Origin: UMGS2069 sp900557585
Lineage (GTDB): Bacteria > Bacillota > Clostridia > Christensenellales > UBA1242
Length of the DNA: 64,000 bases
NCBI GenBank assembly: GCA_902476355.1
Contig: CABSCS010000007.1
Coordinates: 16,778 to 80,777, forward strand
Direction of reading: 5' to 3'
The position numbers were made by a program, and so were the translations under genes. Shown piece after piece: positions 7,240-14,756 of the stretch (position 1 is its first letter; every line of letters starts with the position of its first letter). The notes below the pieces were generated by a model. That model was not told the DNA's origin, searched no databases, and saw nothing but the letters and a program-made list of their open reading frames with translations.

Positions 7240-7740
7240 ATGAATTTTATTGTCGCAGTAAGTGCGGATTTTGCAATTGGAAAAGACAACAATTTGCTGT
7301 TTTCTCTTCCAAAAGACCTTGCATATTTCAAAGAACACACATTAAACAAAGTTGTTGTAATGGGAGACAGAACCTATTTTTCTCTTCCAAGACGTCCACT
7401 TCCAAAGCGCACAACAATTGTGATGACTTTTGATAAAAATTTTCATGAAGAGGGTGTGACAGCGGTTCATTCGCTTGAAGAACTTTCAACCGAACTTAAA
7501 AAATATGACAGCAACGATGTTTGGGTTTGCGGTGGCGCAAGCATTTATAACCTTTTGATGGACTATTGCGAATATGGATATATCACAAAAGTTCAAAAAA
7601 TTGTAGAGGCAGACACCTATATCAATAACGTTGACAAAAAAGAAAATTGGGAACTTTTGAAAAAAGGTGAAATCCAGTCGGAAAATGGCCTTGAATATTC
7701 TTTTGATGTTTATGAAAATAAAGATGTGAAAGAACTTTAA
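7240..7740 (+). CDS. folA: Dihydrofolate reductase
   Basis: 166 aa. Regenerates THF from the dihydrofolate made by the preceding thyA. Visible: AIGKDNNLLFSLPKDLAYFK (the catalytic acid is the Asp of LPKDL), VVMGDRTYFSLP, RPLPKRTTIV and VWVCGGASIYNLLM. Where many DHFRs have a Trp before the substrate loop (LPW) this one has LLF. Nine bases after thyA with GGAG. Ends before a terminator, closing the operon. Confidence 0.93.
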   Translation: MNFIVAVSADFAIGKDNNLLFSLPKDLAYFKEHTLNKVVVMGDRTYFSLPRRPLPKRTTIVMTFDKNFHEEGVTAVHSLEELSTELKKYDSNDVWVCGGASIYNLLMDYCEYGYITKVQKIVEADTYINNVDKKENWELLKKGEIQSENGLEYSFDVYENKDVKEL

Positions 7741-7755
7741 TGTTTAGCGAAAAAT

Positions 7756-7788
7756 AGAAAGAGAAATTGGAAAATTTCTCTTTTTTTT
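7756..7788 (+). terminator. Terminator of folD-thyA-folA
   Basis: Stem AAAGAGAAATT / AATTTCTCTTT with a GGAA loop, then a T-run. Confidence 0.88.
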
Positions 7789-7848
7789 CTTATATTGTTT
7801 GTGGGTTTGCGAATATTTATATATAATAGAAAAAAAGGAAGGAAAAAC

Positions 7849-8397
7849 ATGTCTGAACATAAAGTTATAATTTTGGTTGGCCCTGGTGGTGTTGGAAAAA
7901 GCACAATTTCACAATATTTGTGCTCGCATTTTCCAGATGAATTTCAAGAAACAGTTTCTTGCACAACAAGAGCAATCCGAAAAGGTGAAGTTGACGGCGT
8001 TCACTATCATTTCATAAGCGAAAGTGAGTTTGCAGAAAAAATCAAAAACAATGAGTTTTTGGAATATAATTTGTTTCCAAACGGAAACATGTATGGCACA
8101 CTTTTTAGCGAGGTGGACAATATTTTAAAAACCAAAAACTGCATTTTGGTTATCGACCCGTTCACCGCAATGGAAATGAAATCTAAAATGCCAAACAACA
8201 AAGTTGTTACAATTTTTCTTGATATTGATGATGATAGTTTAATCTCGCGTCTCAAAAAACGTGGCGATGATGAGGGGGCAATCATGCAAAGAATTTTGAT
8301 TGCTCATGAAGAGAGAAACGCAAAGGGAAAGTGTGACTATGCCCTTATGGCAGACAATGTTGAAAAAACCGCAAATATCATTCATCTTCTTGTATAA
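7849..8397 (+). CDS. Guanylate kinase-like protein
   Basis: 182 aa with Walker A GPGGVGKS (10-17), then SCTTRAIRKGEVDGVHYHF, the guanylate-kinase GMP-binding signature (SxxTRxxRxGExdGxdYxF). Later VIDPF and RLKKRGDDEGAIMQRI correspond to the Walker B and lid regions. Start chosen at the ATG behind AAGGAAGG. Slightly shorter than a typical Gmk (about 200 aa) and divergent downstream, so it may be the housekeeping GMP kinase or a paralogue. Separated from the folate operon by a terminator. Confidence 0.8.
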   Translation: MSEHKVIILVGPGGVGKSTISQYLCSHFPDEFQETVSCTTRAIRKGEVDGVHYHFISESEFAEKIKNNEFLEYNLFPNGNMYGTLFSEVDNILKTKNCILVIDPFTAMEMKSKMPNNKVVTIFLDIDDDSLISRLKKRGDDEGAIMQRILIAHEERNAKGKCDYALMADNVEKTANIIHLLV

Positions 8398-8428
8398 AAC
8401 ATGTCAAATTTGTGTTAAAAATACAAAA

Positions 8429-8460
8429 TAAGAACCACCAAATTTTGGTGGTTCTTTTTT
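8429..8460. terminator. Bidirectional terminator (gmk-like / tetR)
   Basis: Stem AAGAACCACCAAA / TTTGGTGGTTCTT with flanking A and T runs, between convergent genes. Confidence 0.9.
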
Positions 8461-8465
8461 ATCTA

Positions 8466-9014
8466 TTATCTGAAAAATTCTAGTCCGTTTAAAATGATTG
8501 TTTTAATGTTCTCACGAGTTTTTTCATCGTTTGGAATGTATCCCTTGATGATTTTTTTCGAATAATAAAGCGCTGTAACTCTTACATAGTCCCAAATCAA
8601 ATATAACATGTCGTCTGAAAGATTCTTTTTAAAAAGAGATTTTGCAGCAACCAATGTTTCTGCTGAATATGAGCAGTTGATTGGGCTTTTGATTGAATGA
8701 AGATATGAAGTGTAGAAAAGTGTTTCATTTTTGTTTTCAATGAAGCGGTCAAGACAAGAGTTGTAAATGAAAGTTGAATCATTTCCTCGCATGATAAGGT
8801 CTTTCAAAAATTGAAGATGTCCATGACGAATTGTTTGTGCAATCTCATCAATAAGTTCTTGCATAGATTTAAAGTTTTCATAGATTGTGTGTGTTGAAAT
8901 GTCACAAGCAGAGGCAACTGTTCTTGCAGAAATTGCATTGAAGCCTTTTTCTGCGCCAATTTGGAGAGTTGCTTCCAATATCTTTTCCCTTACATTTTCA
9001 AGTTTTCTGAACAT
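8466..9014 (-). CDS. TetR/AcrR-family transcriptional regulator
   Basis: 182 aa. Residues ~10-55 form the TetR DNA-binding domain (ILEATLQIGAEKGFNAISARTVASACDISTHTIYENF); the rest is a helical ligand/dimer domain with no recognisable subfamily. AAGGGGG precedes the ATG. The upstream region contains a palindromic TATTTATAAATA (about 9040-9054) that could be an autoregulatory operator, though AT-rich palindromes are common here. No obvious target gene is adjacent. Confidence 0.88.
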   Translation of the reverse strand: MFRKLENVREKILEATLQIGAEKGFNAISARTVASACDISTHTIYENFKSMQELIDEIAQTIRHGHLQFLKDLIMRGNDSTFIYNSCLDRFIENKNETLFYTSYLHSIKSPINCSYSAETLVAAKSLFKKNLSDDMLYLIWDYVRVTALYYSKKIIKGYIPNDEKTRENIKTIILNGLEFFR

Positions 9015-9135
9015 TTTAAATCCCCCTTATATGAAGTAGTATATTTATAAATAAAAAAAACACAAGCAATTTTCGCAAGTTTGTTGCAAATATCACTAGT
9101 GTTTTAAACTTTTGTTCAAAATTTACAAAAATATG

Positions 9136-10041
9136 TTATTTTTCTTGTTCTTCTTCGGCATCTTTTTTGATTTCGGCACAGGTTTTCATTTGACTTTGTG
9201 TGTCTTCAAAATCTGAAAGTGCGCTCAAAATGCGTTTGCAAAGTTCAATCTCATTTTTGTCAAGTTCTTCTTGCTCGTCAAATTTGGTTTTTTGTTTGTT
9301 TCTTGAAAAAAGATTTTTTATTGCTTGAAGATTTCTTGCACATTTAACTTGGCGGTTGAATTTTTTTGTCACATTTTTATAAAGCCCGTCAACTTTTGAA
9401 AGTTGCCCTTCAATATATTCTGCATTTTCATATTCTTGTGTCATTGCTTTTTTGCTGAATTTGTAAAGATATTTGCGATATAGTGGAATGTTGTCATCTT
9501 TGTCAACATTGTTGTTTGTTGTGAGCATAATGCCAAGGTCTTCGGCAATAACGCCATAGCAAAAGTCAAGGGCAGAAATATCTTCCACAAGGTCGCAGAG
9601 TTGATGTTCGGTTGGAACTCTTTTTCCGTTATAGTCGCGGGTATAGTTGCTTTTTGAAAAATTTATTTTTGTTGTTGCTGCAAAAATACTGTTTGCAACT
9701 GCACCATATACCATGTCTGGGTCATTGCTTGTTGGGCTGTTGAAAAAATCTTCATCATAGTAGATATCACGACCCTTGAAAAGCGCCATTGCTGCTTCCA
9801 TGCGGTTTTTCATGATTAGGGTATATTCATCGTCTTCATAGTTTTTTTCAACGGCAGAAAGAAACTCTTTAATGCTAATGCGGTTGATTGGCTTGTCAAA
9901 AGATTCGGCCTCATCAAGTGCAACAAGGCAAAGATATGCATCAAAGGCGTCACGTCTGAAAGAAAGCAAAGTTCTTTGTTCTTTTTCGGTTAAATTTCTT
10001 CTTCTGCAAAAAGTTTTCATTTCAACAATATTATAAAACAT
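9136..10041 (-). CDS. Unrecognised 301-aa protein with C-terminal acidic coiled coil
   Basis: 301 aa, soluble, no signal peptide or membrane segment. The first ~110 residues are helical and acidic; residues ~185-300 are charged and coiled-coil-like. I know no matching family. RRRNLTEKEQRTLLSF (13-28) resembles RRTNLSEEDRALIDSF in the 1198-aa protein at 17701, hinting at a shared domain. Promoter TTGAAA-N17-TAAAAT and the leader ATATATATGGAGAAG are shared in layout with the 418-aa gene at 12185. Confidence 0.7.
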   Translation of the reverse strand: MFYNIVEMKTFCRRRNLTEKEQRTLLSFRRDAFDAYLCLVALDEAESFDKPINRISIKEFLSAVEKNYEDDEYTLIMKNRMEAAMALFKGRDIYYDEDFFNSPTSNDPDMVYGAVANSIFAATTKINFSKSNYTRDYNGKRVPTEHQLCDLVEDISALDFCYGVIAEDLGIMLTTNNNVDKDDNIPLYRKYLYKFSKKAMTQEYENAEYIEGQLSKVDGLYKNVTKKFNRQVKCARNLQAIKNLFSRNKQKTKFDEQEELDKNEIELCKRILSALSDFEDTQSQMKTCAEIKKDAEEEQEK

Positions 10042-10062
10042 ATTTCTTCTCCATATATATCC

Positions 10063-10091
10063 ATTTTACACCAAAACATGCTTGTTTTCAA
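10063..10091 (-). promoter_or_regulatory. Promoter of the 301-aa gene
   Basis: Minus strand TTGAAA (10091-10086), N17, TAAAAT (10068-10063), short leader containing ATATATATGGAGAAG. Confidence 0.75.
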
Positions 10092-10270
10092 GATGCAAAA
10101 CCGATTTTATTGCATATGTTTGCATGTTTGCGGTTTTTGTAGCATTTTTGCTTGCTTTTGATATTGAAATGGTGCATTTTTCGCAAAATCATGGTAAAAT
10201 TGATGAAAAAATTGTGTAAAAATTGATGAATATTTGTTGTTTTTTAGTCTGTTGGTTTTGTTAAATCTGC

Positions 10271-10299
10271 TTTACAATAAACCTGAAATTTGATATAAT
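10271..10299 (+). promoter_or_regulatory. ndk promoter
   Basis: TTTACA (10271-10276), N17, TATAAT (10294-10299); AAGGAG follows at about 10318. The spacer 10092-10270 shows nothing beyond AT-rich repeats. Confidence 0.85.
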
Positions 10300-10329
10300 G
10301 TTTACAGTTTAAAAATCAAGGAGAAAACT

Positions 10330-10758
10330 ATGAAACAAACATCTTATGTAATGGTGAAACCAGGCTTTGCAAACAACGATAAAGTTGTTGCTGAAGTGAA
10401 GAAAAGACTCAAAGAAAATGGAATTTCAATTTTGGAAGAAGGCTTCATTCGCTATGATGAAGCACACGCAAAAAGACACTATCATGAACATGTTGGCAAA
10501 TCTTTCTATCCAGGACTTGAAGCATATATCACAAGCGATAAAGCCTATGGAATGAAGGTTGAAGGCGAAGATGCAATTGCACGCATTCGTGCTCTTGCTG
10601 GTTCAACAAAAAATCCAGAGCCAGGAACAATCAGATATGACATTCCTGAAATGCTTGGAATTGAAAGAAGAATCACTGAAAATGTTGTCCATTCATCTGA
10701 CAGTGAAGAAGCAGCAAAACTTGAACTTGCAATCTTCAAGGAACTTCTTAAAAAATAG
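10330..10758 (+). CDS. ndk: Nucleoside diphosphate kinase
   Basis: 142 aa. Transfers the gamma-phosphate between NTPs and NDPs through a phospho-His. Visible: YVMVKPGFANN, the H..HVGKSFYPGL segment, and the active-site ENVVHSSDSEEAA. Insertions around residues 80-105 differ from the shortest bacterial forms, but catalytic residues are intact. AAGGAG precedes the ATG; monocistronic with its own promoter and terminator. Confidence 0.95.
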   Translation: MKQTSYVMVKPGFANNDKVVAEVKKRLKENGISILEEGFIRYDEAHAKRHYHEHVGKSFYPGLEAYITSDKAYGMKVEGEDAIARIRALAGSTKNPEPGTIRYDIPEMLGIERRITENVVHSSDSEEAAKLELAIFKELLKK

Positions 10759-10763
10759 TTTTC

Positions 10764-10792
10764 GAAAGTTGCCATTTTGGGCAACTTTTTTT
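10764..10792 (+). terminator. ndk terminator
   Basis: Stem AAAGTTGCC / GGCAACTTT, then T-run. Confidence 0.88.
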
Positions 10793-10884
10793 ATGCATAA
10801 AAAATCAGAAAAAACGCAAAAAAATCAAATTTGCCCTTAAATTTTGTGCAAAACAACAGAATTTTTTGATTTTGCAATAAAATA

Positions 10885-10913
10885 TTGTGTTTTTGAAATT
10901 TGTTTGCTATAAT
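10885..10913 (+). promoter_or_regulatory. PPTase promoter
   Basis: TTGTGT (10885-10890), N17, TATAAT (10908-10913) preceded by TGC (extended -10). Confidence 0.7.
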
Positions 10914-10965
10914 ATATCAATATTGAAGCGAAAAAAAGCAAAAATAATTGTGGAGGAAGAAAAAA

Positions 10966-11562
10966 ATGATATATGTTGTGAAAAATTTTAATAAAATCAG
11001 CGAGAAGAGAATTGAAACTTTATATGACAAACTTCCTCGAAGCATTAAAAAGAAAGCAAATGCAAGAAAAGGAACACCGGCTTTTCGTCCAACAGTGATG
11101 GAATATTATGTTGTAAAGCAACAACTTGACCTTGAAGATGGAACTGATTTTTCATATAACAAAAATGGAAAACCAAGTGTTAAAGGCAAAAAATATTTTT
11201 CAATTGCACACGATGATGATGTTTTGGCTGTTGCAGTTTCAATCTATGAAATTGGTGTTGACGTTAGAAAGAAAATAAAGTTCACACAAAAACTTGCAAA
11301 AGAAATTTGCAACAAAGAAGAGTTTGAACAAGTGATGAACGCAGAAGACCAAGCACTTGAACTTACAAAAATTTGGACAAAAAAAGAAAGTTTTGTAAAA
11401 ATGAAAGGTGCAAGCATTGCACAGTTCGACATTAAAACCATTCTTGAAAATGCAAAAGACTGCATGTTCAATTTCAAGTTCGAGGATGACAGTGTTGTTT
11501 GCGAATGCATCAACCACGAATCAACTGAAAAAAGACCAAGAAAAACTGCTGTGAAAAAATAG
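10966..11562 (+). CDS. Sfp-type 4'-phosphopantetheinyl transferase
   Basis: 198 aa. Attaches phosphopantetheine from CoA to carrier proteins. Motifs: GKPSV (69-72 region), FSIAHDDDVLAVAVS (78-92), GVDV (97-100) and WTKKESFVKMKG (137-148). The Mg ligands Asp (GVD) and Glu141 are present, but the position of the second acidic residue in Sfp (GIDIE) is Arg here (GVDVR). The start behind GGAGG is the ATG at 10966; an upstream TTG is inside the ribosome site. No NRPS/PKS gene nearby, so it may serve as general holo-ACP synthase. Confidence 0.82.
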   Translation: MIYVVKNFNKISEKRIETLYDKLPRSIKKKANARKGTPAFRPTVMEYYVVKQQLDLEDGTDFSYNKNGKPSVKGKKYFSIAHDDDVLAVAVSIYEIGVDVRKKIKFTQKLAKEICNKEEFEQVMNAEDQALELTKIWTKKESFVKMKGASIAQFDIKTILENAKDCMFNFKFEDDSVVCECINHESTEKRPRKTAVKK

Positions 11563-11568
11563 AAAAGT

Positions 11569-11595
11569 CCACACCAAATTTGGTGTGGTTTTTTG
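11569..11595 (+). terminator. Terminator after PPTase
   Basis: Stem CCACACCAAA / TTTGGTGTGG, then six T. Confidence 0.9.
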
Positions 11596-11638
11596 TTGCT
11601 TTTTTCAAGAAAAATCATATGTTTTTTAAGGGTGCATA

Positions 11639-11676
11639 TTGACTTTGACCCTCTGCTATGTTATCATGATTATAAC
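11639..11676 (+). promoter_or_regulatory. Promoter of the 138-aa gene (exact boxes ambiguous)
   Basis: Overlapping TTGACT (11639) and TTGACC (11645) -35 candidates with GATTAT/TATAAC -10 candidates near 11668-11676; a GTGGGGG ribosome site follows. Confidence 0.5.
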
Positions 11677-11697
11677 AATATTTGTGGGGGAAAAATA

Positions 11698-12114
11698 ATG
11701 AAAAATTGTATCAGTATTGATGATTTGTTTGTCGCCGATGTGAAATATTGCATCGACCGCAGAGAAGCATATCCAGGAGAGGAAAAGGGCATGGCTGTTG
11801 GCGACCTTATTGAAAAAAATGCAATTGTTTTGCGTTTTAACGACAGATATATTCCTTTCTATCTGATTTCAAATGAAAGCGACTTTGACAAGATTCTTCA
11901 ATATTCAGCAAATGGAAATGTTGAAAGATGTGGCAAACGCGCAATGGCAGAGTTTCCTGCCGAAATTGGCGACAACTATGTTGTGAATGTTGGCGCTTTG
12001 CTTTTAGAGGGTGACCACACCTATGTTGGCTATGAAGACATTAAAGCCATCGACGACGAGTGGGGAAAACTTGTTGGCGAAGAAGACTATTCTGTTGTCC
12101 AATATGAACTTTAA
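11698..12114 (+). CDS. Unrecognised 138-aa acidic protein
   Basis: 138 aa, cytosolic, acidic, no known motif. Starts at the ATG behind GTGGGGG; no membrane segment or signal. Transcribed alone between two terminators. Composition (many Asp/Glu, few Lys in the C-terminal half) and length suggest a small globular protein. No function proposed. Confidence 0.7.
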   Translation: MKNCISIDDLFVADVKYCIDRREAYPGEEKGMAVGDLIEKNAIVLRFNDRYIPFYLISNESDFDKILQYSANGNVERCGKRAMAEFPAEIGDNYVVNVGALLLEGDHTYVGYEDIKAIDDEWGKLVGEEDYSVVQYEL

Positions 12115-12123
12115 TTTGCAAAG

Positions 12124-12156
12124 AAAAATACAGGTTTGTTGACCTGTATTTTTTTA
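12124..12156 (+). terminator. Terminator after 138-aa gene
   Basis: Stem AAAAATACAGGT / ACCTGTATTTTT, six-base loop. It also lies 3' of the convergent minus-strand gene. Confidence 0.9.
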
Positions 12157-12184
12157 TGCGTATTTTCGGTTTTTAATTTGATTT

Positions 12185-13441
12185 TTATGGCTTTTTAAAG
12201 TTTGTTTTTGAAAGGCTTTTTCCATTTTCAAGCCCTCTTCCACACAAAGTTTGATACATTGAAACAGTTCCATTTCTCATTTGTGCTTGGGCAGACATTG
12301 GAACTTTGAGCATTGAAGCAGAATAAACATCTCTGTTTGATTGCATCAAAGCGTCCGGAACTGGTTTTTTTCCGTTTGAAAGTTCACGCTCTTTTTCTGC
12401 ATTATAGAATGTTGCAAGCGCAAGTGCTTCATCTGGTTTTTCACAATTGTTTGCGCATTCACGGATATAGGCAAGCGCTGTGTTTCTTGCGTCAATTTCG
12501 TCTGGTTCTGAAAGATAGTCTGCAAAAGATTTGCTTGCGTTTGGATGAATAAGTGATGCCTTCAAAAGGCGTTCAGCCTCGGTTCTTGGTTGTTTGTCAA
12601 AATTCATGAACTGAACACGGTGTTGTGCTTCGTGAATGATTGTTGAAAGGATTTTATATGGAAGGGCAGTGTTGCCTTCTTCATACATTGCGTCCATTGC
12701 TGAAAGCAGGTGAGAGTTCAAATAGATTGTTCCTTTTGCTGGGACATATTCGCCAAAACAAACAGATTTTGAGTCATGTGGCAAGTTCACAAGTTCAACG
12801 GCACAAGGAGCAACTCCGTTTGCAAGAAGAAAGTTGTTTGCAACTGCTTGGAACAAAACTTGTTTTTGACGGTCTGAAAGTGAATAGAAAACATTTGGCT
12901 TGAACATTGAAACAAGTTGATTTCTTGAAAGGTTGTCAAGGCTTCTTGTGTCAAGAACTGGCTTTTTTGTTGCAGTGAAACTGCTGTCTTTGAACTTTTC
13001 AAACGACCAATCAGCATAGTTCTTGGCTTTGTTTTCAATGATTTGAGTTTCAACTGTTTTTTTGGTGTTTGATTGCTCGGTTGGTTTTGTGTCTGAACCA
13101 GCGCCACTAGTTTGCTTGTTATTGTCTTCTTTTCTTTCAATTTCTTCTTTGATTTGTTCAATCATTTCAAGCAAAACTTCATCTTGCGAAAGGTTATAAA
13201 GTTTCATTAAAAGGGCAAGAAGTCTTGATTTGTCGCTTTTTGACAACTTTGCATAGCGCTCTGCGTCAAAATTGCGGTGCGTGAAATCAATTCCTGAAAG
13301 GTCTTTGATTTTGCTTTTAAGAGAACTTATGTCGCGTTCTTCTTGAAGTTCAAGAACAGGAACTGGGATTGATGATCTGTATCTGTTCAAATATACAAAA
13401 TATGATGAAACAAAATTTGATTTATTTTCATTATTTGCCAT
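12185..13441 (-). CDS. Putative zinc metallopeptidase-like protein (HEAQH)
   Basis: 418 aa. Residues 1-155 are a charged region with a Thr/Ser/Lys-rich linker (105-135). Residues ~165-415 contain STIIHEAQHRVQ with HExxH at 270-274 and, 40 residues later, YLSEPDEIDARNTA, which may provide a third ligand (Glu315 or Asp317). The pattern resembles zincin-like domains in phage and mobile-element proteins, but I cannot name a family. No signal peptide, so a cytosolic target or structural use is likely. ATATATATGGAGAAG ribosome leader as in the 9136 gene. The promoter spacer contains the inverted repeat TCACA-N4-TGTGA. Confidence 0.68.
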   Translation of the reverse strand: MANNENKSNFVSSYFVYLNRYRSSIPVPVLELQEERDISSLKSKIKDLSGIDFTHRNFDAERYAKLSKSDKSRLLALLMKLYNLSQDEVLLEMIEQIKEEIERKEDNNKQTSGAGSDTKPTEQSNTKKTVETQIIENKAKNYADWSFEKFKDSSFTATKKPVLDTRSLDNLSRNQLVSMFKPNVFYSLSDRQKQVLFQAVANNFLLANGVAPCAVELVNLPHDSKSVCFGEYVPAKGTIYLNSHLLSAMDAMYEEGNTALPYKILSTIIHEAQHRVQFMNFDKQPRTEAERLLKASLIHPNASKSFADYLSEPDEIDARNTALAYIRECANNCEKPDEALALATFYNAEKERELSNGKKPVPDALMQSNRDVYSASMLKVPMSAQAQMRNGTVSMYQTLCGRGLENGKSLSKTNFKKP

Positions 13442-13461
13442 TTTTCTTCTCCATATATATT

Positions 13462-13489
13462 CATTATATCACATTTTTGTGATTTTTCA
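13462..13489 (-). promoter_or_regulatory. Promoter of the 418-aa gene with spacer palindrome
   Basis: Minus strand TTGAAA, N16, TATAAT; TCACAAAAATGTGA lies in the spacer, touching the -10. Confidence 0.7.
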
Positions 13490-13509
13490 AGAGATATTTG
13501 CGTTTTTAA

Positions 13510-13538
13510 TTGACAGCATAAATGCGTGTTGTCATAAT
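13510..13538 (+). promoter_or_regulatory. Promoter of the 117-aa membrane protein
   Basis: TTGACA (13510-13515), N17, CATAAT (13533-13538), AAGGAG at 13545-13550. Confidence 0.82.
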
Positions 13539-13556
13539 AAAAACAAGGAGAAAATT

Positions 13557-13910
13557 ATGAAAAAATCCACTTTGATTGTTCTTACAATTTTGTCTTCCTT
13601 GCTTGCAATTTTTGGATATTTCCACATTCCAATTTTGGGCGCACTTGGGGTTGATTTGTTCCCAAACCGAAGTTTTGTGTGGCTTTTGTTTTTGTTCCCT
13701 TTTGTGATTTTTTGCAACATTCCACTTGTTCTTTGCATCATGAAGTTTAGAAACATGAAAAAGAAAAATAAAATGCAAAATGTTCAAAATGGCGAAATGG
13801 TTTCGGAAAATCAAAATAATGGTGATTTAGCCAATTCAAACCAAGAAAAAAGTGATGAAAAATCAGAAACAACCACTGGTTCTGAAAACAATGTTAAAAG
13901 TGAAAAATAG
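13557..13910 (+). CDS. Small two-helix membrane protein
   Basis: 117 aa from the ATG behind AAGGAG. Two hydrophobic segments (about 6-24 and 40-62), then a basic KFRNMKKKNK stretch and an Asn/Gln/Glu/Ser-rich tail (70-117) likely in the cytoplasm. Family unknown. Followed by a 190-nt spacer (13911-14100) in which I see nothing. Confidence 0.7.
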   Translation: MKKSTLIVLTILSSLLAIFGYFHIPILGALGVDLFPNRSFVWLLFLFPFVIFCNIPLVLCIMKFRNMKKKNKMQNVQNGEMVSENQNNGDLANSNQEKSDEKSETTTGSENNVKSEK

Positions 13911-14100
13911 ATTTGAATTTGAAAGTTATTTATTTTATAAATAAAACTTTGAGAAACTTTCTTCAATAATCACTCATGAAGCGTTAAACCATGGTTGGTT
14001 TTCGAGATGGGTTTTAATGTTTGCACGTTTTAGTTATACTAGATTACAATCATTAAAAACTAGACAAAGATAGTATATTTCAACATAACATCAGCATGAA

Positions 14101-14127
14101 AAAAAGAAGCAAATTTTGCTTCTTTTA
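14101..14127. terminator. Bidirectional terminator
   Basis: Stem AAAAGAAGCAAA / TTTGCTTCTTTT between convergent genes. Confidence 0.8.
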
Positions 14128-14173
14128 ATTTTGTTATTTTTTCAATTATTTTGTTTTTTTTAAACTTTATTTT

Positions 14174-14659
14174 TTATTTTTCAATTTCATAAACTGTGTT
14201 GCAATATGGGCAGAAAAGTTTGCCATCTTTTTCAGCAAGTGTTCCGCCACAGTTTTCGCACTTTCCAAGTTTTTTCACTTTCGCAGTGTTGTTGTTTGCT
14301 TTGAAAGTTTCGCCGTCAAAAAGCAAGCCTGAAATATAGTTTTTTTCAATTGCTTTGTTCACTTTTTCTTTAACATCTTTTTCAGGAAGTTGAAGTTGGA
14401 TTGCAATGTCTTTCACCGAATAAATTTTTTCTTTTTCAATGGCATAAACAACTCTTTTAATTGCTTTATTTTCGCCATAGGAAATGAACCAAAGTGGGGT
14501 GCCATAGAACCCGTTAATGCCAAGAATGATTCCCGCAGTCAGCATGATAGCCGATTTTCCTGCGCCAAAGATGATAAGCAAAATTCCTGCAACAAAACCA
14601 ATTGCAGAAAAAATGCCAAAAGAAAGTTTGATTGAAATGTCTTTGTTAATTTTTTTCAT
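14174..14659 (-). CDS. Membrane protein with helical and zinc-ribbon domains, leaderless
   Basis: 161 aa. Two hydrophobic segments (about 11-33 and 35-58), a helix-turn-helix-like region (VKDIAIQLQLPEKDVKEKVNKAIEKNYISG), and a C-terminal zinc ribbon with CENCGG and CPYC. No family name known; similar TM + ribbon proteins occur in Firmicutes. The ATG is 6 nt after a TATAAT (14671-14666) with TTGAAA 16 nt upstream and no ribosome site, so it is another leaderless unit. Confidence 0.75.
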   Translation of the reverse strand: MKKINKDISIKLSFGIFSAIGFVAGILLIIFGAGKSAIMLTAGIILGINGFYGTPLWFISYGENKAIKRVVYAIEKEKIYSVKDIAIQLQLPEKDVKEKVNKAIEKNYISGLLFDGETFKANNNTAKVKKLGKCENCGGTLAEKDGKLFCPYCNTVYEIEK

Positions 14660-14665
14660 GACTTT

Positions 14666-14693
14666 ATTATATTATATTTTTTCGTAATTTCAA
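14666..14693 (-). promoter_or_regulatory. Promoter, leaderless start (zinc-ribbon membrane protein)
   Basis: Minus strand TTGAAA-N16-TATAAT-AAAGTC-ATG. Confidence 0.78.
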
Positions 14694-14756
14694 AATGTTT
14701 GAAAACATTTTTATTTTTTCAATAAAAAAAGTTCCAAAGCGGAACTTTTAAAATTG

